Assembly: GCF_947581785.1 (NCBI RefSeq)
Contig: NZ_CANPVO010000012.1
Coordinates: 1 to 57,814 of the forward strand
Direction of reading: 5' to 3'
DNA: 57,814 bases
From: Candidatus Palauibacter polyketidifaciens
GTDB taxonomy: Bacteria; Gemmatimonadota; Gemmatimonadetes; Palauibacterales; Palauibacteraceae
This document shows, piece after piece, positions 43,992-52,379 of the stretch. Made by a program: the position numbers and the translations under genes. The stretch's first letter is position 1; each line of letters opens with the position of its first letter. The notes under the pieces are model-generated. The model saw only the letters and a program-made list of their open reading frames with translations, ran no database searches and was not told the origin of the DNA.

Positions 43992-45374
43992 TCAGGGGAG
44001 CACCCGGGCGACGCGGAATCCGTAGTACATGTCCCTGGTGTCGGGAACACTCCTGGACCGGTTGGCGGAGCGGAGGAACCACGCGGTGATGAACCAGGAT
44101 CCGCCGCGGAGGACGCGACGGTCGCAATCGCCGGATTCCCAGGCGCTCCCATCCGTCGGAGCGCCCGCGTAGCTGTCGTTCCAGCAGTCCTGCGTCCACT
44201 CCGACACGTTCCCCAGCACGTCGTACAATCCGAACGCGTTCGGCGCGAAGGACCCCACCGGCGCCGTGGCTCCGTAGTCGTCGGCACACGGTCCGTCGCG
44301 CACATAGCCGGAAGGACCCGCGAACCGGAGGCGCCCGGGGCGCCGCGCGGCGCCGTTCGCGTGGCGGCACAGGTCCGATAGGTCCTCCCCCCAGTACCGG
44401 GCCGTCACCGTGCCGGCCCGCGCCACGTACTCCCACTCCGCCTCGCTCGGAAGCCGGTACCGCTGTCCCGTCAGCCCGGATAGCCACGACACGTACGCCT
44501 GCGCGTCCTCCCAACTCACGTGGATCACCGGACGACGCGCCCGACCCCAGCGCCGGTCGGCCGGGGTGTAGCGGCACCCTCCCATCCGCACGCACGCGTC
44601 CCACTCCGCGAACGTGACCTCGTGCACACCGACCGCGAATGGAGACCCGATCGTCACCGAGTGCTGCGGACCTTCGACGGCCCCCCGGAACTCCTCCGAC
44701 TCCGGGGAACCCATCGTGAACGTTCCCTGCGGCACCACGACCAGCTCCGGACAGAACGCGCAATCGCGGAACGTGGCGAACACCTCGAATACCTGCGCCG
44801 GGGGCGGGTCCGCCGTCCCGGGCGCCCCGCCGCCTTCCTCGACGCCCCAGCTCTCCCGGGCGAGGACCTCGTAGCCGCCCCCGTCGTAGTGCCTCGCGAA
44901 ATGATCGTTGCCGGTCGTCGCGTTCGTCTCGGCCGCCTCCGCGCTCGCCCCGAATCCGATCGCAAGGCGCTGGAACACGGAGCCGTTCGGGTCCGACGTC
45001 GGGGCGAGGCGGATCGCCGACGTGTACCTGATGATCGCGACGTGATGGTCACCCCGGTTCGACCAGACACACGAAACTTCCGTGTGGTCGCCGAGTTCCG
45101 AGCGCAGGGCTCGTTCCACACGCTGCCGGCCATCGAGCGGGACGCCGACCCGGTAGGCCAACGCGACATCGGACCGGTAGACGACGGCCATGCCCTCCCA
45201 GCCGAATCGGCGGTCGGGATCCGGTGTCCGCGGCGTGGACAGCTCGCTCCCCACGCACACGACCGTCCCTGCCTCGGACTGCGCGCTGGCCGGAACGCTC
45301 CCGGCGAGCAGCATGAGACCCGCCGCCGCATGCGCGACGGTCGCCACGACAAGGCTTCGTGGTCGCAGACCCAA
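43992..45374 (-). CDS. Secreted SUMF1/FGE-sulfatase-domain protein
   Basis: A 460-residue precursor. The TTG at 45374 has GGAGG seven bases upstream and opens a signal peptide (VVATVAHAAAGLMLLAGS then ASAQ). Residues 35-210 form an unrecognised N-terminal domain. The C-terminal half is an FGE-sulfatase fold: VVVPQGTFTMGSPESEEF, VHEVTFAEWDACVRMGGC, HVSWEDAQAYVSWLSGLTG, YRLPSEAEWEYVARAGT, YDVLGNVSEWTQDCW and LRGGSWFITAWFLRSANRSR. Proteins of this kind include formylglycine-generating enzymes, but also PvdO-like and many non-catalytic homologues, so the reaction is not assigned. A GTG at about 45443 is a less likely start. Confidence 0.85.
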   Translation of the reverse strand: MGLRPRSLVVATVAHAAAGLMLLAGSVPASAQSEAGTVVCVGSELSTPRTPDPDRRFGWEGMAVVYRSDVALAYRVGVPLDGRQRVERALRSELGDHTEVSCVWSNRGDHHVAIIRYTSAIRLAPTSDPNGSVFQRLAIGFGASAEAAETNATTGNDHFARHYDGGGYEVLARESWGVEEGGGAPGTADPPPAQVFEVFATFRDCAFCPELVVVPQGTFTMGSPESEEFRGAVEGPQHSVTIGSPFAVGVHEVTFAEWDACVRMGGCRYTPADRRWGRARRPVIHVSWEDAQAYVSWLSGLTGQRYRLPSEAEWEYVARAGTVTARYWGEDLSDLCRHANGAARRPGRLRFAGPSGYVRDGPCADDYGATAPVGSFAPNAFGLYDVLGNVSEWTQDCWNDSYAGAPTDGSAWESGDCDRRVLRGGSWFITAWFLRSANRSRSVPDTRDMYYGFRVARVLP

Positions 45375-45481
45375 TCCGTTGCCTCCATGCGCTGCGTCGT
45401 CCAGCCTCCGCCGCGGCCCAACTCGTGGCGGATCGTCAGACACGATACAACCGGCGAATCTCCGCGGCAGGTGTTTCCGGT

Positions 45482-48400
45482 TTAGCGGCAGCCGCCGCCG
45501 CGGCCCCAGCTCATGGTGGGGGGCGGGTCGCGTCTCAGCGCTTCCAGATATGCGAACGGATCGGATCCGGCGAGCCGGTTCCGGTTGGTCACGGCCGCGA
45601 TCCGGTTCGGGGCGGGGTTCAGCGGATCCGGCTCCGGGTCCAGGTCGACTGGAGCAGGCGCGGTGTCCGCCTCTCCCTCCACGGCGGGGACCGTCTCGCG
45701 GCTCAGCCGCAGTTCGGGGCTCAGGCGCAGGGGATACACCCCCTCGGCGAGCACGTTGTACGTCGCGCCGTCCTTCTGGAGCGTGCCGTCGATGTAAAGG
45801 AAGGGTTCGAGACGGATCGCGGCGCGGCATTTTTGATATACCTCGGGCCTCACGATCGCGTTGACGGGCCCGGATTCGTCCTCCATGAGGATGAAGATGT
45901 AGCCGTTGGCCGTATGCGGACGCTGACGGGCCACGACGATCCCGGCCACCCGCACCTCGCTCCGGTTCGGAAGGCCGGGGAAGCGGGCCGAGGAGACGGT
46001 GCGCTCGGGGAGGCGGTCGCCCACGAGCGCGAACGGGTGATGCAGCGAGGCGGCGAGGGAGAGGATGCGGTACTCCGCGATCATCTTCTCCATGTCGTGC
46101 GTGCCCGCGAAGCGCAGGTCCGCACAGGGGTCGTCGAGCGCGAGTTCGATCTGGCCCTGGTCCGAGCGGTCGGCGCTTCGGCGTCCGCGGACGGGCGGCA
46201 CGTCCCCGCCCAGCCCCGCGGCGTTCGTCGCGAGTTCGCGGCGCCGGCGCTCCGCCTCCGTCTCGGCCTCCGGGCCCAGCCAGAGCCCCGTCTGCCACAG
46301 CAGGTCGCGGCGTTCGATCCCCAGCGAGTCGAGCCCGCCGACCCAGATCAGGTTCTCGATCGCGGCCCGCTTGAGCGCGGCCGGGGTGCGGCGCAGAAAA
46401 TCGGGCAGCGACGCGAACGGTCCGCCGCGCTCGCGCTCGTCCACCACGAGTTCGGCCGCCTCCGTACCCCAGTCGCGGACCATGCCGAGTCCGATCCGGA
46501 CATCGTCTCCCTCGGCGGTGCAGGCGACCCGGCTGACGTTCAGATCCGGCAGCAGGACGCCGACCCCGTGCCGGCGCGCGTCGCGCCCGATCGCATCGAG
46601 TGAATAGAACCCCATCGGCTGGTTGTTGAAGAGCCCCACGTAGTACTCGGCCGGATAGCGGTCGCGGAGCCAGGCGGACTGGAAGGCGAGGAGCCCGAAC
46701 GCCACCGCGTGCGACTTCGGGAACCCGAACTCCGAGAACGCGACGACCTGCTCGAACACCTTCTTCGCGGTGGGGCCGCCGACCCCCTTCGCCGCCGCGC
46801 CGTCCCGGAATGTCGTCCAGTACCCCAGCAGCGCCTCGCGCGAGCGCTTGCGGCTCATGGCGCGCCGCAGCCCCTCGGCCTGCCCGTCGCTGAAGCCCGC
46901 GAGCGCCTTGCACACCTGCAGCACCTGGTCCTGGAAGATGATCACGCCCAGCGTCTCGCCGAGCACCTCCTCGAGCAGCGGATGGTCGTAGGGAACGACG
47001 TAGTCCGGGTTCTTGCGCAGCTGCTCGCGTCGCCGGACGTAGGGGTTCACCGCCCCGCCGACGATCGGACCCGGCCGCACGATCGCGACCTGGACCGCGA
47101 GGTCGCCCAGGTTCCGGGGCCGCACCCGCCGCAGCATCTGGATCTGCGCGCGACTCTCGACCTGGAAGAGGCCCACCGTGTCTCCCGAACAGATGCGGTC
47201 GTAGATCCTCTCGTCCTCATAGTCGATGCGGGAGAGGTCGGGGGCCTCGCCGTGGCGCGCGTGGATCGTCTCCACCGCCTCCTCGACGAGCGACAGCATC
47301 CCGAGCGCGAGGAAATCGATCTTGATGAACCTCGCATCGTCGCAGGAGTCCTTGTCCCACTGGCAGAGGACGCGCCCCTCCCACGCGGCGGGCTCGAGGG
47401 GGACGATCTCCACCAGCGGCCGGCTCGAGATGATCATCCCGCCCACGTGCTGGGAGATGTGCCGCGGGAGTCCCCTGATCTCCTCGGCCAGTTCGGCGAA
47501 GGCCCGCCAGATCCGCGAGTTCGCGCGCGCCTCGAGGCCGGGGATGCGCTCCAGTTCGGCCATGAACCCGTCCTCTCCGGGTTCGGCGAGTTTGGCCAGC
47601 TTCTCCACGTCGCCGACCGGGAGGCTGAGCGCCTTGCCCAGTTCGCGCACGATCGAGCGCGTGCGGTAGGTGGGGAAGGTGCACACGAGCCCGACGTGGT
47701 CGTACCCGTAGCGCTCGTAGACCGCGAGGATCAGTTCCTCGCGAATATCGCGCGCAAAGTCGATGTCGATGTCCGGGACGCTCTCCATGGCGTCGTTCAG
47801 GAACCGGCCGAGAAAGAGGTTCGTCTGCACCGGATCCACGTGGGAGAGTCCGATCAGATAACAGATGACGGAGGAGACCGAGGACCCCCGTCCGCGTCCC
47901 GGCGGAAGCAGTTGGCGCGGCATCGAGTCGCCCCGCACGCGATGCGCGACCTCCCGGGCGAGTTCGAGGATGTCGTGATAGACGAGAAAGAACCCGGCCA
48001 GGTCGTGGCGGTCGACGAGCGCGAGTTCGGTAGCGAGGCGTTCCTCGGCTTCGCGGCGGTATCGGCTGCCGGGGGGATAGCGGACCTCGAACGCCCTGCG
48101 GCAGACCTGGTGGAGTACGCGCATCGCGGGGGCGAAGCCGCTCCCCTTGAAATCGGGGAAGCGGTAGCCGAGATCGGACGTGAGATCGAACGCCCGGCAG
48201 CGCTCGGCGATCGCACGCGTGTTGCGGAGCGCATCGGGCCGCGATGCGAAGCGCCACGCCATCTCCCGGGGCGAGGCGAGGTGAAAGCAGGCGTTGGGGC
48301 GGCGGAGTTCGTGCGAATCGTCGACCGTCGTCCGGTTCCGGATCGCGACCAGGATGTCCTGGAGACGGTGCCGGTCGGCGACGTGGTAGTGGACGTTGCC

Positions 48401-49024
48401 CGTGGCCACGACCGGGATGCGGAGCCGGTCGGCCAGCGCGCTCAGCGCCCGGCCGCGCGCGAGGTCGCCGTGGACCGCGTTGTTCTGGAGTTCGACGAAG
48501 AGGCTGCCGGGACCGAAGGCGTCGCGCAGACGGCCCGCCAGTCGCTCGGCTTCGTCCGTCCCCCGTTCGAGCGCCGCCAGGAGGGGACTCCGGCGGCACC
48601 CGGTGAGGAGGATGAGTCCCTCGGGCCGCTCGAGGAGCGCGTCGAGGTCGAGCCGGGGTTTTCCGCGCGGACTCTCCATGTGCGCCCGGGTGATGAGACG
48701 GCACAGGTTCGCATACCCCGCCGCGCTCTCCGCCAACACCGTGACGTGGCAGTCGTCGACCGCTTCGTCGGACCCCTCCTCCGCGAACGCCGAGGCGAGG
48801 GTGAGTTCGGCGCCCGTGATCGGCTGGAGTCCGTGGGCGTGGGCGAACTGTGCGAACTCCATCGAGCCGTACAGCCCGTCGTGGTCGGTGAGCGCGAGCG
48901 CGGGATAGCCCAGTTCGAGCGCGCGCGCCGCGAGTTCCTCGGGCCGCGACGCCCCATCGAGAAAGGAGTAGGCGGAGTGCGCGTGCAGTTCGACGTAGTC
49001 GACGCTTCGCGAAGGGGTGACCAC
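45482..49024 (-). CDS. dnaE2: Error-prone DNA polymerase DnaE2 (ImuC)
   Basis: DnaE2 is the damage-tolerance polymerase of the ImuB-DnaE2 mutasome. The 1,180-residue protein begins after GTG at 49024 with YVELHAHSAYSFLDGASRPE, the PHP domain, followed by ALALTDHDGLYGSMEFAQFA, then the palm motif GRGRGSSVSSVICYLIGLSH, PDIDIDFARDIREELI (catalytic Asp residues), FIKIDFLALGMLSLVEEA, VAIVRPGPIVGGAVNPYVRR and FPKSHAVAFGLLAFQSAWL. A C-terminal OB-like part follows. Longer upstream frame is shadow of the gene before it. It follows imuB and a DUF6504-like gene with five bases between. Confidence 0.94.
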   Translation of the reverse strand: MVTPSRSVDYVELHAHSAYSFLDGASRPEELAARALELGYPALALTDHDGLYGSMEFAQFAHAHGLQPITGAELTLASAFAEEGSDEAVDDCHVTVLAESAAGYANLCRLITRAHMESPRGKPRLDLDALLERPEGLILLTGCRRSPLLAALERGTDEAERLAGRLRDAFGPGSLFVELQNNAVHGDLARGRALSALADRLRIPVVATGNVHYHVADRHRLQDILVAIRNRTTVDDSHELRRPNACFHLASPREMAWRFASRPDALRNTRAIAERCRAFDLTSDLGYRFPDFKGSGFAPAMRVLHQVCRRAFEVRYPPGSRYRREAEERLATELALVDRHDLAGFFLVYHDILELAREVAHRVRGDSMPRQLLPPGRGRGSSVSSVICYLIGLSHVDPVQTNLFLGRFLNDAMESVPDIDIDFARDIREELILAVYERYGYDHVGLVCTFPTYRTRSIVRELGKALSLPVGDVEKLAKLAEPGEDGFMAELERIPGLEARANSRIWRAFAELAEEIRGLPRHISQHVGGMIISSRPLVEIVPLEPAAWEGRVLCQWDKDSCDDARFIKIDFLALGMLSLVEEAVETIHARHGEAPDLSRIDYEDERIYDRICSGDTVGLFQVESRAQIQMLRRVRPRNLGDLAVQVAIVRPGPIVGGAVNPYVRRREQLRKNPDYVVPYDHPLLEEVLGETLGVIIFQDQVLQVCKALAGFSDGQAEGLRRAMSRKRSREALLGYWTTFRDGAAAKGVGGPTAKKVFEQVVAFSEFGFPKSHAVAFGLLAFQSAWLRDRYPAEYYVGLFNNQPMGFYSLDAIGRDARRHGVGVLLPDLNVSRVACTAEGDDVRIGLGMVRDWGTEAAELVVDERERGGPFASLPDFLRRTPAALKRAAIENLIWVGGLDSLGIERRDLLWQTGLWLGPEAETEAERRRRELATNAAGLGGDVPPVRGRRSADRSDQGQIELALDDPCADLRFAGTHDMEKMIAEYRILSLAASLHHPFALVGDRLPERTVSSARFPGLPNRSEVRVAGIVVARQRPHTANGYIFILMEDESGPVNAIVRPEVYQKCRAAIRLEPFLYIDGTLQKDGATYNVLAEGVYPLRLSPELRLSRETVPAVEGEADTAPAPVDLDPEPDPLNPAPNRIAAVTNRNRLAGSDPFAYLEALRRDPPPTMSWGRGGGCR

Positions 49025-49029
49025 GGCGG

Positions 49030-49299
49030 CTATTCCGGCTGCAGGAACCAGCGATCCAGCATCAGATCGTGGTACGCCGTGAGGTGGGCGCCGTTCTCGA
49101 GCAGAATCGAGAAGTAGACGCGCGAGATCGGTTCCCTCCACCACTCGTCGTCGATCCGCCACTGGTCGAACACGTCGCCGATCCGTCGCCAGCGCCCCCG
49201 GATCTCGAGGCTCACGGGCACCCCGGCGGCGCCGAGCCGGACCCGCACCGGCCGCGGGCGGTTGAGCGGCCGCAGCTTCCCCGCGGACGGCTTCGCCAC
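49030..49299 (-). CDS. DUF6504-like small protein of the mutasome cassette
   Basis: An 89-residue protein: a basic N-terminus (AKPSAGKLRPLNRPRPVRVR), VSLEIRGRWRRIGDVFDQWR, then IDDEWWREPISRVYFSILLE and LTAYHDLMLDRWFLQPE. The WRIDDEWWR and Y-D-L-x-x-D-R-W pattern is that of the small proteins found between or after ImuB and DnaE2 in many bacteria. GTG at 49299 starts one base after the imuB stop. It probably helps the mutasome, but this is context-based. No catalytic motif is visible. Confidence 0.8.
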   Translation of the reverse strand: MAKPSAGKLRPLNRPRPVRVRLGAAGVPVSLEIRGRWRRIGDVFDQWRIDDEWWREPISRVYFSILLENGAHLTAYHDLMLDRWFLQPE

Positions 49300-49300
49300 T

Positions 49301-50599
49301 CTACGCAATTTCCATGAGCGCGTGCCGGCGCTCGGGGAGCCGGGAGTTCGGCTCGAGTTCGAGCACCCGGTACAGCGCGGCGGCGCCCAGCCGCAGCCGC
49401 AGCACGCGCGCGGCGCGCCGGAACGCGGGCAGGAGTTCGCCATCCTTCGTCTCCAGCGAACCGAGGACGCGGGCCGCGCCTTCCTTCGGGTCGAAGAGCC
49501 CGGTCTGCGCGCTCGCCGGACCGAAGCGGAAGAGTTCGAGCCGCAGCGTCTCGACCGCGCGGCAGGGCCGGTCGAGCGCGATCCGCGAGCGGAGGAACGC
49601 CCCGAGCCGTTCGGGCTCGCTCGTGGGTTCCCGGGCAATCGCGCGAATGGACCAGGAACCGCCGTCCTCGAGGCTCGCCGACACCCTGAGCCCCCGGACG
49701 CTCTTGCCTCGCCGCCGCGGATGCGCGAGCGCGCGACCGATGAGCCGGTCGAGCGCGGCGTGCAGCAGTTCGAGCTGTCCGATCGGGCTCGGAAAGTCGA
49801 GCGCGACGCGAATCGGCCGGGCCGGCGCCTCCGGCCGCACACGATCGATGCGCGTCCCCCGCGCCCAGGCGAGCGCCCGGCGCCCATCGGCCCCGAACTG
49901 CGACACGAGCGCCGGCTCGGGCATGCGCACGATCCCCGCCAGCCGCTCGACCCCGAGCCGCTTCAGCCGCTCGACCATGCGCGGCGACACCGGCAGCACA
50001 TCGACCGGCTGCGGGGCCAGAAACGCAGCGAGGTCGGCCGGCGCCACGCAGACGGCCGCGCCCGGCCGACCGGAACCCGCCGACCCCGTCGACCGGGCAG
50101 ACTCCGCGGACCGCGCCGCGACCCAGGCCGCGAATTTCCCCGGCGCGCAGCCGATCCGGGCGCTCGCCGCGAGCCACGGCGACAGCGCCTCGAGCCGCGC
50201 CCGGAGCCCCGCGATCTGACGCTCCGGCGGGCCGTACAGGCGTTCGAGTCCGTCGACCCCCACGAAGAACCGCCCCCGATCCACCGACTGTTCGACGACC
50301 GGACTCCAGTCGCGGAAGACTTCCGCGATCCGGTCGCGCGCCGCGTCGTGGAAATCCGGATCCGGTTCGCAGAGGACGAGCGAGGGGCAGAGCGCGATCG
50401 CCTGCGAGACGATCATCCCCGGCTCGACTCCGAAGGAGGCCGCGAGCGCGCACCCCATCTCGATGCGGCGGCGGTCTCCCACCGTCGGCAGCGCGAGCGG
50501 CGGGTCCGCGAGCGACGGCGTCCGGACCCGCTCCAGTTCCAGTTCGAACCCCGGCCACCAGAGGCAGAGCGCCATCCGGCTCCCGCGACCTGCGTCCAT
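49301..50599 (-). CDS. imuB: ImuB, Y-family polymerase homologue lacking catalytic residues
   Basis: ImuB is a non-catalytic Y-family adaptor that bridges DnaE2 with the sliding clamp. The 432-residue product begins MALCLWWPGFELELERV, where a true polymerase has DxDxFxA; the second acidic motif is replaced by VVEQSVDRGRFFVGVDGLE. A helix-hairpin-helix region follows (VERLKRLGVERLAGIVRMPE) and a C-terminal LFDPKEGAARVLGSLE. Loss of the acidic residues is the ImuB hallmark. The ATG at 50599 has AAAGG upstream; an internal ATG (MALCL) is also possible. The usual imuA gene is not next to it. Confidence 0.9.
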   Translation of the reverse strand: MDAGRGSRMALCLWWPGFELELERVRTPSLADPPLALPTVGDRRRIEMGCALAASFGVEPGMIVSQAIALCPSLVLCEPDPDFHDAARDRIAEVFRDWSPVVEQSVDRGRFFVGVDGLERLYGPPERQIAGLRARLEALSPWLAASARIGCAPGKFAAWVAARSAESARSTGSAGSGRPGAAVCVAPADLAAFLAPQPVDVLPVSPRMVERLKRLGVERLAGIVRMPEPALVSQFGADGRRALAWARGTRIDRVRPEAPARPIRVALDFPSPIGQLELLHAALDRLIGRALAHPRRRGKSVRGLRVSASLEDGGSWSIRAIAREPTSEPERLGAFLRSRIALDRPCRAVETLRLELFRFGPASAQTGLFDPKEGAARVLGSLETKDGELLPAFRRAARVLRLRLGAAALYRVLELEPNSRLPERRHALMEIA

Positions 50600-50610
50600 G
50601 CGACCTTTCC

Positions 50611-50645
50611 AAACCCGAGAAAACCGAATAAAGACCGAAAATCGG
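50611..50645 (-). promoter_or_regulatory. Candidate operator upstream of imuB: phased CCGA repeats and a palindrome
   Basis: Three CCGA-containing repeats start at 50615, 50624 and 50635, about one helical turn apart, each preceded by an A-rich run. The last forms the palindrome CCGAAAATCGG (50635-50645). They lie 11-46 bases before the imuB start, a typical place for an SOS-type repressor. I do not know the LexA box of this organism, so LexA binding is inference. Confidence 0.4.
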
Positions 50646-50945
50646 GTCGGCTAACCTAGCGGATCACGAGTGGGATGCAAGGGGGGACATCTTCCGTCAA
50701 CGGACCTCCATCACCGCACCAGCCTCGGGATCTCCCAGCCGCTGACGCACATGCCGAAGCGTCTCGGCGTAGAATCGCCCGAGCTCGTCCTCCCCTCACG
50801 CCGCTGAGGAGCACGGAGGAGCTTGCCAGCGACGGCCCGGCCACCTCAGTCCGGGGCGGCGCGCAGAAGAGTTTCACGGAGTTTCACTAACGGCTGCCCG
50901 TCTTCCAGCCGAGAGCGTCGGCCGGCTATCCTCGCTTGGACTTGA

Positions 50946-50964
50946 CACCGATCCTCTATCGGTG
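50946..50964. promoter_or_regulatory. Inverted repeat CACCGAT/ATCGGTG upstream of the HbpS-like gene
   Basis: A perfect seven-base inverted repeat with a five-base loop overlaps a TTGACA hexamer (50942-50947). It could be an operator or a hairpin. No matching -10 hexamer is seen at proper distance. Confidence 0.35.
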
Positions 50965-51045
50965 CTTGGGCGAAACACCAAGATTCCGCCACGAACCGAC
51001 CAGTAGCCGATCCTTGTTTCAACACCAACCTCTGGAGGAAAATCG

Positions 51046-51534
51046 ATGCGTGCCCGTCGCTGTTTCGTTATTCTCTGTCTCGTCGCCCCGGCGCTGACGG
51101 CCATCCCCGCCGCCGCCCAGGTCGAGGACCGTCCCATGCTCACCAGCGCCGCCGCCATGACCATGATTCACGGCTGCCTGACCAAGGCGGAGGAGGAGGG
51201 GTGGCGCATGCACATCGCCATCATGGACAACCACGGCAACCTGAAGGGTTACCACCGGATGGACGACGCGCAGCTGCTGTCACAGGACATCTCGATGGCC
51301 AAGGCCCGCAGCTCGGCCCTGAGCCCGCGGTCGACGCAGCAGTGGGGCGAGATCGCCTTCGGCAACGGCGTCTCCGCCGCCGCCTTCGTTCCCGGCATGA
51401 ATTACTTCGAGGGCGGGCTGCCGATTATGACCGATGACGACCAGCACATCGGCGGCATCGGGGTCAGCGGCGACACCGGTGCCAACGACGCCATCTGCGC
51501 GCAAGCGGGCATCGAAGCCGCGGGCCTGAACTAG
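51046..51534 (+). CDS. Secreted HbpS/GlcG-like (DUF336) protein
   Basis: A 162-residue protein with a cleavable signal (FVILCLVAPALTAIPAAAQ). The mature part matches the HbpS/GlcG fold: AAAMTMIHGCLTKAEEEGWR, IAIMDNHGNLKGYHRMDDA, ISMAKARSSALSPRST and GGLPIMTDDDQHIGGIGVSG followed by NDAICAQAGIEA. HbpS-type proteins can bind haem; GlcG function is not clear. The length is normal for a secreted member. CTGGAGGA lies eight bases before the ATG. The next gene is DoxX, a membrane redox-associated family, with 100 bases between. Confidence 0.87.
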   Translation: MRARRCFVILCLVAPALTAIPAAAQVEDRPMLTSAAAMTMIHGCLTKAEEEGWRMHIAIMDNHGNLKGYHRMDDAQLLSQDISMAKARSSALSPRSTQQWGEIAFGNGVSAAAFVPGMNYFEGGLPIMTDDDQHIGGIGVSGDTGANDAICAQAGIEAAGLN

Positions 51535-51636
51535 GCTGCGGCGGGGAGCAGGGCGACCCGGTCCGAGCGTTACCAGCGCAGCGTCGCCACCCGTCGGCGC
51601 TCTTCGCCGAGGTACGCGGCCCAGTAGGTTCGACTC

Positions 51637-52092
51637 ATGAACCGGGAGTTGAAGGCGAAAGCGGCGCTCGCGCCGAGGAGCTGGGCCGCGTTTGTGGCGC
51701 GGATGATCCTCGGCCTCATCTTCTTCATGGCCGGGTTCTGGAAGGTGTTCGAACTCGGAGCCGTCCAGCACGCGCGGGGCCTGTTCGTGGAGGCCTACGC
51801 CGACACGTTCCTCCCCGCCTGGTCGCTGTGGGCCGCCGGGGTCGCGATCCCGTTCATCGAACTCGTCTGCGGGGCGCTGATGCTGGCGGGCTGGCGGCGC
51901 CGGATCGCCGCGCTGGGGTTGGGCGGGATCCTCATCCTCGTCACCTTCGGCCACCTGCTCGCCGAACCCCTCTACGTCTTCAGCGCGCACGTGATCCCGC
52001 GCACGCTCCTGCTCATCATCGTCCTCCTCCTGTTCGAGGACGACCGCCTCAGCCTGGACGCCCGGCTCGCCCGCCGCACCGCCTCACGCTGA
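51637..52092 (+). CDS. DoxX family membrane protein
   Basis: A 151-residue protein with four predicted membrane segments. The DoxX pattern is visible: RMILGLIFFMAGFWKVFELG in the first helix, LWAAGVAIPFIELVCGALML, ALGLGGILILVTFGHLLAEP and the last helix PRTLLLIIVLLLFE. DoxX proteins occur in quinone- and thiosulfate-linked or stress-related membrane complexes; the exact role is unknown. The ATG at 51637 directly precedes a basic N-terminus. It is probably not co-transcribed with the TA-like genes downstream, which have their own operator. Confidence 0.85.
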   Translation: MNRELKAKAALAPRSWAAFVARMILGLIFFMAGFWKVFELGAVQHARGLFVEAYADTFLPAWSLWAAGVAIPFIELVCGALMLAGWRRRIAALGLGGILILVTFGHLLAEPLYVFSAHVIPRTLLLIIVLLLFEDDRLSLDARLARRTASR

Positions 52093-52111
52093 CCGCCCCC
52101 GCCCCGTTGAT

Positions 52112-52137
52112 ACGGTGTTGACACGACGCAACACCGT
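52112..52137. promoter_or_regulatory. Inverted-repeat operator of the candidate toxin-antitoxin module
   Basis: ACGGTGTTG (52112-52120) and CAACACCGT (52129-52137) form a perfect nine-base inverted repeat with an eight-base spacer. A TTGACA hexamer overlaps the left arm (52118-52123). The right arm touches the GTGGGG Shine-Dalgarno-like stretch five bases before the toxin ATG. Position and symmetry suit binding by the antitoxin dimer. No protein binding is shown. Confidence 0.6.
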
Positions 52138-52142
52138 GGGGC

Positions 52143-52379
52143 ATGATCAGGCTCCGGAGACACCCGAAGAAGGACATCGAGAAGGCGCTGGCCATCGCCC
52201 GAAAGGCCGGATGGACGGTCATCCCGAAAACGTCCGGACATAACTGGGGCGTGATGTACTGCCCGGCGACCGAGACGCGCCGCTGCCCGATGTCCATCGC
52301 GTCGACACCACGCAATCCGGGCGACCTTGCCGGCAGGGTCCTGAGAGTCGTGCGCCAGTGTCCTCACGGAAAGCAATGA
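52143..52379 (+). CDS. Small HicA-like protein, candidate toxin
   Basis: A 78-residue basic protein: HPKKDIEKALAIARKAGWTV, SGHNWGVMYCPATETRRCP, then SIASTPRNPGDLAGRVLRVV and RQCPHG. The small alpha-beta layout with a single central His in a GHNWG motif resembles HicA-type mRNA interferases, but conserved HicA sequence is only partly matched; two Cys-Pro pairs are unusual. The ATG lies five bases after the operator arm. Its TGA overlaps the next gene as ATGA, the coupling typical of toxin-antitoxin operons. Toxicity is inference. Confidence 0.65.
   Translation: MIRLRRHPKKDIEKALAIARKAGWTVIPKTSGHNWGVMYCPATETRRCPMSIASTPRNPGDLAGRVLRVVRQCPHGKQ

Larger units (their letters stand above)
50600..51045. 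other. 446-bp divergent intergenic region between imuB and the HbpS-like gene
   Basis: No gene is supported. One minus-strand stretch at about 50690-50790 reads LGRFYAETLRHVRQRLGDPE and stops soon after; it could be a fragment of an old gene but is too short to claim. The region should contain both promoters. The candidate imuB operator and the hairpin at 50946-50964 are listed separately. Confidence 0.4.

Noticed and set aside
46709..49117. 802-codon open frame antisense to dnaE2
   Set aside because: Shadow frame, rich in His/Arg/Asp repeats without conserved motifs.
50656..51028. Short frames upstream of imuB as possible genes
   Set aside because: Too short, mutually overlapping and without ribosome-binding sites; only one brief protein-like stretch, not enough to call.
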